From an uncultured Clostridia bacterium (GTDB lineage: Bacteria > Bacillota > Clostridia > Christensenellales > Pumilibacteraceae), in contig CAKQDN010000013.1 in the NCBI GenBank assembly GCA_934229275.1, positions 1 to 46,007 of the forward strand: a DNA stretch of 46,007 nt. The letters are read 5' to 3'. Shown here piece after piece: positions 7,368 to 16,234 of this stretch (positions are counted from its first letter, which is position 1; every line of letters begins with the position of its first letter). Both the position numbers and the translations under genes were made by a program. The notes below the pieces were generated by a model that saw only the letters and a list, made by a program, of their open reading frames with translations, did not search any database and was not told the origin of the DNA.

Positions 7368-10300
7368 TTATTCTGCAATTTTTATATTTCCGTCACCGAC
7401 TATGGCGTAAGTTTCCAGCAAAAGCGAGTTATTTACGTTCACTTTCAGCCCGAGCGGATATAATTTGTTGTCGTCGGTGTTCTTTACGAACGTGTCGTCG
7501 CTGCCGGGATAGGCTTTAAGCACTTCCTGCAATTTGTCGAAATCGCCCTGATCGCAACGCTCGAACGACATGTAAAAGCAGATTTTCTTCGCCTTGGTTT
7601 TTACTTCCGCTTTGTTCCACGGCTCTATCGAATCCGCCATAAGCGTGTAGCCGTTTTCGCTGCCGCGCAACTTGCCTTTAACCGTTACCATGCTTTCGGG
7701 CTGGAACACGGTTTTCAATTTCTTGTACTTGAACCCGGTTATCATGACGTCCACGGTGCCGTACAAATCTTCCAGTTTGCCCAGTCCGAACTCGGTGCCT
7801 TTTTTGCTTAACTTTCTGCCTGCTTCGACCAGCATGCCGCCCATGGTGACCACTCTGTTCTCGTCGACGTCGGGCGCGTCGCTGCCGCCGACTTCGCCTT
7901 CTTCGTCCGCTCCGTCGCCATCCTCCTCTTTTACGAGCATGGACGTATTGAAGTCGTATTTTTTAAGGTGTTCGGCGTATTCGTCGAGCGGATGACCGGT
8001 AAGGTACACGCCGGCGACCGTCTTTTCCATTTTGAGTTTATAGAAAAGGTCGTATTCCTTGATGTCGGGGTACGGATAGTCCTCTTCGACGCCCGAAATT
8101 TCCTCGTCGAACAGCGAAAACTGACCCGACAGTTTGGTTTTTCCGTCTTTTATCGCGCGGTCGAGCATCTGTTCGTACACGGCGATTAGTTGGCTACGAG
8201 TCTGCCCGAAACGGTCGAACGTTCCGGCATAGATAAGACATTCGAGTTGTTTTTTATTGATATGACCGCCCGCCATACGGTTGATGAAGTTGACGAAACT
8301 GCGGAACTCGCCGTTCTTTTCTCTTTCGGCGACTATCTCTTCTATCGCGCCGTAGCCCACGCCTTTTATCGCCGCCATGCCTATACGGACGTTGCCGTTT
8401 TCGACCGAGAATTCGCTTACCGAGCGGTTGATGTCGGGCGGATAGACCTTGTAGCCGTGATCTTTAAGGTAAGTAAGATAGTTGGTGATTTCGCCCATAT
8501 CGGTTATTCGGTTGTTGAGAATAGCCGTGAAGAATTCGACCGTGTAATAGCACTTTAAGTACGCCGCCTGATAGGACAGGTAGCCGTACGCGCAGGCGTG
8601 CGATTTATTGAACGCGTAGGAGGCGAACTGGGTCATGTCGTCGAAAATCTTGTTCGCGACGTCCTCGGGAACGCCGGTCGCTATCGCGCCCGGAACGTTG
8701 ATTTTCTCGTTGTGCAAGCCGTGGATGAATATCTGTCGCTCCGCCGCCATTGCAGCCGCCTTTTTCTTACTCATTATACGGCGCACGATATCCGCTCGTC
8801 CGAGCGAGTAGCCGCCGAGTGCCTGCACGAGTTTCATGACCTGCTCCTGATAGACCATGACGCCGTAAGTGACGTCGAGAATGGGCTCGCAAAGCGGATG
8901 GTCGTACTTGATTTCGTCGGGGTGTTTTTTATTGTAAATGTACTCGGGTATTTTGTCCATAGGTCCGGGACGATAGAGCGAAATACCTGCGATTATATCT
9001 TCGAGCGAGGACGGCTTTAAGTCGCGCATGAACTTTTTCATGCCTTCCGATTCGAGCTGGAACACGGCGTGTGTGTCGCCGTTTCCGACCATTTCGAACA
9101 CTTTGTCGTCGTCGTAAGTGAAGCCGTTGTAGAAGTCCACGTCCACGCCGCGCGTTTTCTTTATTATATTTATGGTTTTGGTGATGTCGGTTACCGTGCG
9201 CAGCCCCAGAAAGTCCATTTTAAGCAGTCCGAGTTCTTCGCACTCGATCATGTTGAACTGCGTGACTATAATTCCTTCGCTCGATTTCGCCATCGGGATA
9301 TGGTCGGCGATCGGGTCGCGGCAGATTATTACGCCGGCGGCGTGCATACCGGTCTGACGCGGCATACCCTCGATTTTCATAGCCATATCGAGTATGCTTT
9401 TAAGTTGATCGTCCGTTTCGTACATTTCTTTAAGTTCCGGAACGACCGGGTTTTCGTCGGGTTTGAGCGGCGGAAGCAAGCCGAGAATGTGACCTATATG
9501 GTTTTTGCCCATCATTTTGGGCATGAGTTTGGTTATGGAATTGACCGCATCGAACGGCATGTTGAATACTCGGGCAACGTCTTTTATCGCCGCCTTGGCT
9601 GCCATGGTTCCGAATGTGACGATCTGCGAGGTGTTGGCTCTGCCGTACTTTTCGATGACGTATTCCACCGTGCGCTCTCGTCCGTCCACGCAGAAGTCGA
9701 CGTCGAAGTCGGGGTTGGAGACACGTTCCGGGTTTAGGAATCGTTCGAAGAACAGGTTATATTTAAGCGGATCGACTTTGGTTATGCCGATAGCGTACGC
9801 GACTATACTGCCGACGCCGCTGCCTCGTCCGGGTCCGACGGGAACGCCGTGCGTTTCCGACCAGTTGATGTAGTCCCACACAACCAGAAAGTACTCGACG
9901 AAGTGCATGCTGCTTATTATGCCCAGTTCGTACTCGGCGCGCGCGCGGATTTCTTCGGTTACCGTGCCGTATTTCTTTTTAAGTCCCTCGTACGTCAGTC
10001 TGCGGATAAAATCTTCGGGCGTCGAGCCGTCCTCGGGGATGTAGAACGGGTTTAACGGCTCTCTTTTGAAAAAGTAGCACTCGCATTTGTCCGCTATTTC
10101 TATGGTGTTTGCGAGCGCTTCGGGGAGCGTGGGGAACACTTTTTCCATTTCCTCGGCGGATTTGAGATAGAATTCGCGCGTGGGAAAATATCCGTCGTCG
10201 TCCGTCGGCGAGGACGTGTCGTTTGCCTGCTCTTTGAGTTCGGTTTCGAGGTCGAGCGTGCGGCGGAACGAGATGCACTGCAACACCTTCTGCATAAGGC

Positions 10301-10994
10301 TGTCCTCTTTATCGAGGTAATGCACGTCGTTGGTCGCGACTATTTTCACTCCGCAATCCTTCGCCACTTTTACGAGCATGGGAAGAATTCGCTTCTGGTC
10401 GAGAATATTATGGTCCTGAATTTCGACGTAGTAATCTTCGCCGAACAGCGCTTTGTATCTTTTAACCACTTCGTACGCCTTTTCGGTGTCGCCGGCAAGC
10501 AGAGCCTGCGGAAGTTCGCCGGCAAGGCATGCGGACAGGCAGATTATGCCCTCGGCGTGGTCTTTTAGGAGATTAAAGTCTATTCTCGGCTTGTAGTAAA
10601 GTCCGCGCGTATAGCCCTCGCTTACCACTTTTATCAGGTTTTTATAGCCGATTTCGTTTTTCGCAAGCAGTATGAGATGATTGAGTTTGGGCATTTTTCC
10701 GCCTACTGCGACGCGGACGTCCATATTTTCGGTGACGTACACTTCGCATCCGATTATGGGTTTTACCTTGAACGGACGGCGTTCTTTTATAAAGTCGAAC
10801 GGGTCGGCTTTGGGATCGGTGTAGCGGATGGCGGTTTTAACGAATTCGAGCGCGCCGTACATGTTGCCGTGGTCGGTTATCGCGACGGCAGGCATGCCCA
10901 GTTTTCCGCATTTTTCGAAAATTGCCGGCAGGCGTGTCGCTCCGTCGAGCAGACTATATTCGGTGTGAAGATGTAAATGGACGAAATCGGGCAT
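7368..10994 (-). CDS. dnaE: DNA polymerase III subunit alpha (DnaE type)
   Basis: 1208 residues. Replicative DNA polymerase catalytic subunit. In order: an N-terminal PHP domain (HLHLHTEYSLLDG at 6-18, TDHGNMYG at 40-47), the C-family polymerase core with GRGSGVGS at 389-396 and the catalytic acidic motif PDFDVDF at 428-434, MDFLGLR in the fingers/palm region, a helix-hairpin-helix region, and a C-terminal OB fold. Its ATG overlaps the whiA stop by one base (TAATG), so the two are translationally coupled. The order murB-(PHP)-whiA-dnaE-pfkA is a known clostridial arrangement. Confidence 0.97.
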   Translation of the reverse strand: MPDFVHLHLHTEYSLLDGATRLPAIFEKCGKLGMPAVAITDHGNMYGALEFVKTAIRYTDPKADPFDFIKERRPFKVKPIIGCEVYVTENMDVRVAVGGKMPKLNHLILLAKNEIGYKNLIKVVSEGYTRGLYYKPRIDFNLLKDHAEGIICLSACLAGELPQALLAGDTEKAYEVVKRYKALFGEDYYVEIQDHNILDQKRILPMLVKVAKDCGVKIVATNDVHYLDKEDSLMQKVLQCISFRRTLDLETELKEQANDTSSPTDDDGYFPTREFYLKSAEEMEKVFPTLPEALANTIEIADKCECYFFKREPLNPFYIPEDGSTPEDFIRRLTYEGLKKKYGTVTEEIRARAEYELGIISSMHFVEYFLVVWDYINWSETHGVPVGPGRGSGVGSIVAYAIGITKVDPLKYNLFFERFLNPERVSNPDFDVDFCVDGRERTVEYVIEKYGRANTSQIVTFGTMAAKAAIKDVARVFNMPFDAVNSITKLMPKMMGKNHIGHILGLLPPLKPDENPVVPELKEMYETDDQLKSILDMAMKIEGMPRQTGMHAAGVIICRDPIADHIPMAKSSEGIIVTQFNMIECEELGLLKMDFLGLRTVTDITKTINIIKKTRGVDVDFYNGFTYDDDKVFEMVGNGDTHAVFQLESEGMKKFMRDLKPSSLEDIIAGISLYRPGPMDKIPEYIYNKKHPDEIKYDHPLCEPILDVTYGVMVYQEQVMKLVQALGGYSLGRADIVRRIMSKKKAAAMAAERQIFIHGLHNEKINVPGAIATGVPEDVANKIFDDMTQFASYAFNKSHACAYGYLSYQAAYLKCYYTVEFFTAILNNRITDMGEITNYLTYLKDHGYKVYPPDINRSVSEFSVENGNVRIGMAAIKGVGYGAIEEIVAEREKNGEFRSFVNFINRMAGGHINKKQLECLIYAGTFDRFGQTRSQLIAVYEQMLDRAIKDGKTKLSGQFSLFDEEISGVEEDYPYPDIKEYDLFYKLKMEKTVAGVYLTGHPLDEYAEHLKKYDFNTSMLVKEEDGDGADEEGEVGGSDAPDVDENRVVTMGGMLVEAGRKLSKKGTEFGLGKLEDLYGTVDVMITGFKYKKLKTVFQPESMVTVKGKLRGSENGYTLMADSIEPWNKAEVKTKAKKICFYMSFERCDQGDFDKLQEVLKAYPGSDDTFVKNTDDNKLYPLGLKVNVNNSLLLETYAIVGDGNIKIAE

Positions 10995-11899
10995 TAAACG
11001 TTCTCCTTTGTTTGTTCGGCGAGTTCGACTAATTTATTGAGTCGGTTTTTCACCGTGCTTCTGGCAAGCCCCGTGAGATTTGCGATCTCGGAAAGGCTGA
11101 GTTCGGGGTTTTCGATTCTGCACTCGGCGACTTCGATGAGTTTTTCGGGCAGAAGGTCGTATTTTCCGCTTTTTTTGAGTTTTTTTATGGCTTCCGCCTG
11201 ACGAACGGCTGCGTCAACCGTTTTGCCGATATTTGCGTATTCGCAGTTGCTCACCCTGTTGTAGCGGCGGCGCACGTCGCGGATCGTTAATTGGTCGTTG
11301 AGCGCGATGACCGCTTTGCTGGCTCCCGCGAGTGCCAGACAGTCGCACACCGCTTCGCTGCCTTTAAGGTAGACGATTATTTTTTTCTCGCGCACGATGA
11401 TTTTTGCCGGGAGCGTGAATCTTTCTAAAAGGGAAGCGAAATCATCGGCGAAAACGGGATTGGACAAGCCGAATTCGAGGTGATAGCCGGCGTTTGCGGA
11501 AATGCTGCCCGCTCCCGAAAACACGCCTCTTATATAGTTGACGGCGCAGCAGTCGTTCTGCACCAAAGAAGGCAAAATGCCCTCTTCCACCACCGTGTGA
11601 CCGCCTTCTTCGCGAAAAATTCCGACGTCGCGCATGACTGTCATTGCGTCGTCGCCGGAGAGAACGAGTCTTCTCGAGCCCGATTTTGCCGCTTCGAAGC
11701 CGTAAAAGTCGAGTATTATCGACGCAGTTTTTTCCAGCAGTTCTTCGTTTTCGGACATGATTTCGACGGCGAGCGTTTTATCGCGTATCACGACCGAGCC
11801 GGTCGAGTGTATCACTGCCGACAAAAACGCCGTTTTGCAGCAGTCCGCGCCGAATTTGAGTTTTAATATTTCGTTTTTTGCGATTTGCGAATAGTTCAT
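10994..11899 (-). CDS. whiA: DNA-binding protein WhiA
   Basis: 301 residues, normal for the family. It has an N-terminal degenerate LAGLIDADG homing-endonuclease-like domain (from KLKFGADCCKTAFLSAVIHS onward) and a C-terminal helix-turn-helix (LSLSEIANLTGLARSTVKNR at about 263-282). In Streptomyces WhiA is a sporulation regulator; in Bacillus it affects cell division and chromosome segregation. Its start overlaps the PHP gene stop by four bases (ATGA) and its stop overlaps the dnaE start. Confidence 0.96.
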   Translation of the reverse strand: MNYSQIAKNEILKLKFGADCCKTAFLSAVIHSTGSVVIRDKTLAVEIMSENEELLEKTASIILDFYGFEAAKSGSRRLVLSGDDAMTVMRDVGIFREEGGHTVVEEGILPSLVQNDCCAVNYIRGVFSGAGSISANAGYHLEFGLSNPVFADDFASLLERFTLPAKIIVREKKIIVYLKGSEAVCDCLALAGASKAVIALNDQLTIRDVRRRYNRVSNCEYANIGKTVDAAVRQAEAIKKLKKSGKYDLLPEKLIEVAECRIENPELSLSEIANLTGLARSTVKNRLNKLVELAEQTKENV

Positions 11900-12651
11900 T
11901 TTTTCGCACTCCGGAAGCGCGGTTTTTTATCGAGATTGGCAATGCGTTCGGACGGGATATGAATTCTGTCTATGACGTTTTGCGGAACGGAAAAATCGCC
12001 CACTTTCGCCGGGGAATGAGCGTCGCTGTCCACGATGAAGTCCACTTCGAGCGCGATCATTTTTTCTATTTCGGCGTCGGTCATGTTTATTCTTTTGCCG
12101 TTGAGTTCGACCAGCGTGCCGAAGTGTTTGCATGCTTTCGCCACTTCGACGGCGTCGGCGCGGATCGCGTAGTTAATGTGCGAAACTATGTCGATTTTAT
12201 GCTTTTCGAGCATTTTTATATAGGCGTCGGTATTGCGGACGACGTCCCTTTTGCTCGGTTTGCCGAAACACGAGTTCCACAGATTGGGAGCGAAAAACGA
12301 AAAAGCCTGTCCGAAATTTTTCGGGTACGCGCCTTTATGGAAGCCGCACACTACGACGTCGAGTTGCTCTTCTTCGCCGTCGCGCAGGTCGATGTCGCCG
12401 TTACTCGAAATGAGGTTGCACTCCATCCCGACGAACACGTCGATATCCGCATACTCTTTGTTGAGGCGGTCGCGTTCTTTAAGCATTTCGGGGAATTCTT
12501 TTCTCTTTACGTTATACGCGATGTGACCGAAGCCGTGGTCGGTTATCGCGATTTCTTTCAGTCCGAGCGCGCGTGCCGACAACACGTTGTCCGCTATCGA
12601 ACCCGTGCCGTGACTGAAAGTTGTATGAGTGTGATAATCTCCGAAATACAT
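11896..12651 (-). CDS. PHP-domain phosphoesterase (histidinol-phosphatase-like)
   Basis: 251 residues. Metal-ligand motifs of the PHP superfamily are present in order: DYHTHTTFSHGTG near residue 5, ITDHGFGH at about 35, VGMECNL, VCGFHKG, VSHINYA and IVDSDAHSP near the C-terminus. Such proteins hydrolyse phosphomonoesters using a trinuclear metal site; many annotated histidinol phosphatases of this type act on other substrates, and there are no his genes here. Coupled on both sides: one-base overlap with murB upstream and four-base overlap with whiA downstream. It occupies the place where rapZ and yvcK often lie. Confidence 0.88.
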   Translation of the reverse strand: MYFGDYHTHTTFSHGTGSIADNVLSARALGLKEIAITDHGFGHIAYNVKRKEFPEMLKERDRLNKEYADIDVFVGMECNLISSNGDIDLRDGEEEQLDVVVCGFHKGAYPKNFGQAFSFFAPNLWNSCFGKPSKRDVVRNTDAYIKMLEKHKIDIVSHINYAIRADAVEVAKACKHFGTLVELNGKRINMTDAEIEKMIALEVDFIVDSDAHSPAKVGDFSVPQNVIDRIHIPSERIANLDKKPRFRSAKK

Positions 12652-13439
12652 TAAAATTCTCCGTAAATTTTTATCTCGCGCCCGGGAGTAAATCCGAACG
12701 CTTTTTCGACCGCGCTTTCCATTCGCTTAATCAGCGTATACACGTCGAGGGGAGTCGCGTTGTCTGCGTTTACGATAAAGTTTGCATGCTCGGTCGAAAC
12801 CATTGCGCCGCCCTCTCTTTTGCCCTTAAAGCCCAGTTCGTCCAGCATTTTGCCTATCGACCCGGTCGGCGGATTTTTGAATATGCAGCCGGCGGACCTG
12901 CCTTTCGGCTGACGGGAGCGCAGTTCTTTGGCGCGCAACAGGTTGTTTTCTATTTGTTTACAGCCGCTTTTTTTGAGTTTTATTATTGCGGAAACGATGA
13001 CGTCGCCGGGTAAAAAGCCGCTTTTTCTATACGAAAAGCCGCACTCGTCGCGACTTAGCCACAGATTTTTGCCGCCGCGGACGACGTTTACTTTTTCGAT
13101 GACGGAAGCCGTGTCGCCGCCTGCCGCGCCAGCGTTGCCGATAATCGCGCCGCCGAGCGTGCCGGGCAACCCCCACGCCCATTCCAGTCCGCTTAGTCCT
13201 TTAAGCGTGGCAAGAGTGCAAAGCCTTTGTATTTTTTCGCCGGATGCGACGAGCGCGGTTTCTCCCGAAAATTCTATGCCTTTTGTTTTGTTTATTATGA
13301 AATCGGGAAGATTGTTCTGCCCGATAAGCACGTTGCTGCCGCCGCCGAGTATAACCGCACCGGAGCACAGTTCGCTCGGTTTTTCGGCGACCGAAACGCG
13401 CGCTTTTCCGCCCGTTCCCAACGTCGTATAGCGAAACAT
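12651..13439 (-). CDS. murB: UDP-N-acetylenolpyruvoylglucosamine reductase
   Basis: 262 residues from the ATG at 13439. FAD enzyme making UDP-N-acetylmuramate for peptidoglycan. Seen: GGGSNVLI near the N-terminus (FAD binding), GLPGTLGGAIIGNAGAAGG (FAD pyrophosphate region), SYRKSGF, and GRSAGCIFKNPP, where the position of the usual catalytic Ser is Cys. An upstream in-frame ATG at 13454 is rejected because the promoter -10 (13457-13462) puts the transcript start near 13450, downstream of it. This leaves a leader of about 11 nt with only a weak GAAG. First gene of the murB-PHP-whiA-dnaE operon. Confidence 0.93.
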   Translation of the reverse strand: MFRYTTLGTGGKARVSVAEKPSELCSGAVILGGGSNVLIGQNNLPDFIINKTKGIEFSGETALVASGEKIQRLCTLATLKGLSGLEWAWGLPGTLGGAIIGNAGAAGGDTASVIEKVNVVRGGKNLWLSRDECGFSYRKSGFLPGDVIVSAIIKLKKSGCKQIENNLLRAKELRSRQPKGRSAGCIFKNPPTGSIGKMLDELGFKGKREGGAMVSTEHANFIVNADNATPLDVYTLIKRMESAVEKAFGFTPGREIKIYGEF

Positions 13440-13456
13440 AAAATCTTCACGCATAC

Positions 13457-13485
13457 ATTATACCTCTTTTATGTGAATTTTTCAA
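13457..13485 (-). promoter_or_regulatory. Sigma-A promoter of the murB-whiA-dnaE operon
   Basis: TTGAAA at 13480-13485, TATAAT at 13457-13462, spacer 17. It decides the murB start. Confidence 0.75.
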
Positions 13486-14184
13486 GCGTTTTTCTTTAAA
13501 GCGGTTAAAATTTATGCCGCCGAAAATTCGCTCGTCTCAAAACATAATATATGCTCCGTCCCATACTTTTTTGTAAAAAAGTAGGCAAAAAACTTTTAAG
13601 TTAGGAGAGTGTTTGGTCAAAGTAAGTTTTTCTGCTTAAGCAGTATTTTAAGAACTCACCGTGCTTTTTTGATAAAACAAGCAAAAAACTTTTGAGTTAG
13701 GTAAATAATAAAACAAGGCTGGTTTTTCTGCTTAAGCATGACAGAGTAACCAACCTTTGTTTTTTCGGGAGGGGAGACCCCTCCCCTACGATATAAGGTC
13801 ATTAGTGCAAGACAAAACGGAATTATCCTATTTTGTAGGGACAGGCGTCCGTTGGCTGTCCGAAATAATTAGTTTACCCTCTCCGTCGGCTGACGCCGCC
13901 ACCTCTCCCGAAGGGCGAGGTTTTAAAGAGAGACTGTTTGCGATTGCCCCCGATTTGCAGCGATGCTATGTTTAAACGGTTTTAATCCCACCGTCTTCTC
14001 GCTATCGCTCGAATCCACCTCCCTTGCAAAGCAAAGGAGGCTTTAAAGAGGTCGCGATTTTATAGTATGCGGACAACTAAAGGACGCCTGTCCCTACAAA
14101 AGCGGTCAAAACAGAAAAACCAACCCTGATTTACCATTCACCCGTCTCGAAAGTTTTTTGCTTACTTTTTTTCAAAAAAGTAAG
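13486..14184. repeat. Intergenic mosaic of repeat elements, no gene seen
   Basis: About 700 bp with no credible coding region. It holds hairpin repeats of the TACTTTTTT/AAAAAAGTA type (13561-13605, 13661-13701, 14141-14184), TGCTTAAGCA palindromes near 13633 and 13730, a GGGGAGACCCCTCCCC palindrome near 13772, the ACCCTCTCCGTCGGCTGACG repeat (13876-13930), CCTCCCTTGCAAAGCAAAGG (13986-14050) and GGACGCCTGTCCCTACA copies (13835-13862, 14070-14100). The same units recur at other gene borders in the window. Confidence 0.85.
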
Positions 14185-15432
14185 TCAGAAGTTGGCGAGA
14201 AGGTATTTTTCGGCTTCGAGACACCACAAGCCGCCGTTTTCGTCGCAAATATCGGCAAGAGCCTTGTATCTTGCGTCCTTTTCGCCGAGCGCGCGGAAAT
14301 CGTCGATTGCGGTCATGGGCATATTGACGTGCGTGTACACGAGTTTTTTACCGCCGGGAATCTTCGGAAGAGCGAGCGTCGTTGCGGCTGCGCTGTCCAG
14401 TCCGCCGACGTGCGTGACCATAACCGAAGGCGTGAGTTTCCCTTCGTTCATCAGGTCTATGCAGTCCTGCATATCCCGAGCCGTTCCGCCGGTGTTGCCG
14501 GCAACGTGCGTGTAGCGATAATGCACGTCGTAGAAATTGAACTTCGCGCAAAGCGTTTTATCGGTGGGACCGGCAAAGAAGTTAAGGCAACCGTCTTTTG
14601 CAAGCACCGCGTCGGCTTGCTCGATAAGCGCGGAAACGGGCGCATAAACGAACGCGTCGTCGTAGCCTTTGCCGTCGGTGAGCGCGAGCAGATTTTTAAC
14701 CGTGTCGCCCTCGCTCGTATCGAGATAAACCAGTTTTATTCCGTCTTTCGCCGCTTTTTCGGGCGTGAATATGCGTTCGGCGCGCGCAAGACGCTGCTTG
14801 TTGATGTCGGTCACGACCAGCAGTCCCGGGCGACGCGGACCGTGCAAAGCATAGTCGATGGCACCCAGTCCCATGGGTCCGACGCCTGCCATAAGCAGCA
14901 TATTACCGCCTTCGACAATACCCATTTTATGTTCGTGCGTGGCGAAATCGTTGTGATAATTGACTTTGAAACCGCCGATAATGCAACTCATAGGCTCGGC
15001 AAGCGAACCGGAAAAATAGTCCTCTCTGCCGTAAGCAAGCACGCAGCCGCTGTCAATGTACAGTTTGGGAATAACGACGTGCGTTGCGTCGCCGCCGCAA
15101 TAATGATAGGAATATCCGATAGTGTACGTAGCGGCGTCGGGAAGCGCGGGCTGAATTACGAACTTTTCGCCCTCGGAATATTTTCCGACGAGATTTTTGC
15201 CGACTTTTACGATTTTTCCGCAGGATTCGTGACCCATAATGGTCGGATTTACCGCAACGTCGTTCGGAACGCGCGCGTGATCGGTGCCCAGCGAAACCGC
15301 TTTATAAGTGCTCATGCACACCGAATCGGTTATAATTTCCGCGAGAATTTCGTCGTCGCTTATCTCGGGAAGATCGAATTCTTCCAGCCTTAAATCGTTT
15401 TTGCCGTATAAACGAACCGCTTTCGTTTTCAT
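14185..15432 (-). CDS. Zinc-type alcohol dehydrogenase, L-sorbose-1-phosphate reductase-like
   Basis: 415 residues. Medium-chain dehydrogenase/reductase: an N-terminal GroES-like catalytic domain with MGHESCGKIVKVGKN (the GHE Zn-ligand motif), then a Rossmann NAD(P) domain with AGVGPMGLGAIDYAL and the acidic end VVTDIN. The length and spacing (insertion around GYSYHYCGGDATHVVIP) recall SorE/YggP-type sugar-phosphate dehydrogenases rather than simple alcohol dehydrogenases; this is judged by eye. The structural-zinc Cys cluster of classical enzymes is absent. Monocistronic with its own promoter and RBS AGGAG. Its stop lies inside a hairpin repeat. The exact substrate is unknown. Confidence 0.75.
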   Translation of the reverse strand: MKTKAVRLYGKNDLRLEEFDLPEISDDEILAEIITDSVCMSTYKAVSLGTDHARVPNDVAVNPTIMGHESCGKIVKVGKNLVGKYSEGEKFVIQPALPDAATYTIGYSYHYCGGDATHVVIPKLYIDSGCVLAYGREDYFSGSLAEPMSCIIGGFKVNYHNDFATHEHKMGIVEGGNMLLMAGVGPMGLGAIDYALHGPRRPGLLVVTDINKQRLARAERIFTPEKAAKDGIKLVYLDTSEGDTVKNLLALTDGKGYDDAFVYAPVSALIEQADAVLAKDGCLNFFAGPTDKTLCAKFNFYDVHYRYTHVAGNTGGTARDMQDCIDLMNEGKLTPSVMVTHVGGLDSAAATTLALPKIPGGKKLVYTHVNMPMTAIDDFRALGEKDARYKALADICDENGGLWCLEAEKYLLANF

Positions 15433-15464
15433 AACTACACTCCTGTTGTTTTGAATTTGACTAT

Positions 15465-15493
15465 ATTATAATACATTGCCGCCGAATTTTCAA
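15465..15493 (-). promoter_or_regulatory. Sigma-A promoter of the zinc dehydrogenase
   Basis: TTGAAA at 15488-15493, TATAAT at 15465-15470, spacer 17. Confidence 0.75.
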
Positions 15494-15522
15494 GCGTATG
15501 CGGCGACAAAACCGAATTTCAC

Positions 15523-15549
15523 AAAAACGACCGCAAAAATATGCAGTCG
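15523..15549 (-). terminator. Terminator after recO
   Basis: On the minus strand CGACTGC pairs with GCGGTCG (one wobble) around an 8-nt A/T loop, followed by T5. Confidence 0.65.
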
Positions 15550-15571
15550 TCCGAATATGAAAAATATAGAT

Positions 15572-16225
15572 TTATCTTTTTTTTCTGCCCGTAAAATACC
15601 GCGCGGAAGCGATTTCGCAGAAAAAGAATTGCTCGAATTTATCGACCGTTATCGTAAGCGCGGAACACGCGACCTCACGCTCGGGCGAAACGGACGGCAG
15701 TTCGTCCAGCCTGCTTGCGGCAATCGCTTTTTGCAGCCGGTCGGCGGTGGAAATATCCTCTCCGTCGTCCACAGCGGCGCGTTCCGGGCGGAAAAAGCCC
15801 GACATAAATAAAAGTTTTTGCATGTATTTAATAGCCGCGACTATCGGATCGACGTTCGAATACAACACCGCTTTGATGCATTTTAAAAGCGAAACGAAAC
15901 TGTCGGGGCAGTCCACGGCGGCAGCCGAACGATAAGCCGCTTCGAGCATGACGCAGCAAGCGGAATAGCACACGGCGTCCTCGGCAACGGCGGAAAAGTC
16001 CTCTATCTGCGTGGCTCCCGTAACAACGGGCATATCGCCTTTGCCGCTCAGTTCGTATACGCAGAACGAAAACGGCTGCGAGGCAAATTTCATCTTGGAC
16101 GACGCCTTACGCACTCCGCGCATGACCGCGGAAATCACGCCTTCCGCCGAAAAAAGACGCACGATTAAATCGCTGTCTTTGCGCTCCTCGGCGCGTATTA
16201 CGATTGCGGAAACGCTGCCCTCCAC
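15572..16225 (-). CDS. recO: DNA repair protein RecO
   Basis: 217 residues, somewhat short for RecO (about 240-255). It helps load RecA onto SSB-coated DNA in the RecFOR pathway. The N-terminal OB fold is recognisable (VIRAEERKDSDLIVRLFSAEG, then MRGVRK), followed by a helical domain; the usual C-terminal zinc-finger Cys set is not evident. The start is a GTG at 16225 with GAGGA six bases upstream; that SD overlaps the TGA of the small upstream gene. Last gene of the yqfC-recO operon and followed by a terminator. Confidence 0.9.
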   Translation of the reverse strand: MEGSVSAIVIRAEERKDSDLIVRLFSAEGVISAVMRGVRKASSKMKFASQPFSFCVYELSGKGDMPVVTGATQIEDFSAVAEDAVCYSACCVMLEAAYRSAAAVDCPDSFVSLLKCIKAVLYSNVDPIVAAIKYMQKLLFMSGFFRPERAAVDDGEDISTADRLQKAIAASRLDELPSVSPEREVACSALTITVDKFEQFFFCEIASARYFTGRKKR

Positions 16226-16234
16226 TTTTTGTCC

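Noticed and set aside
13757..13975. 72-codon plus-strand frame
   Set aside because: It consists of repeat units; the peptide PSPSADAATSPEGRGFK is a translation of the ACCCTCTCCGTC repeat and recurs wherever the repeat does.
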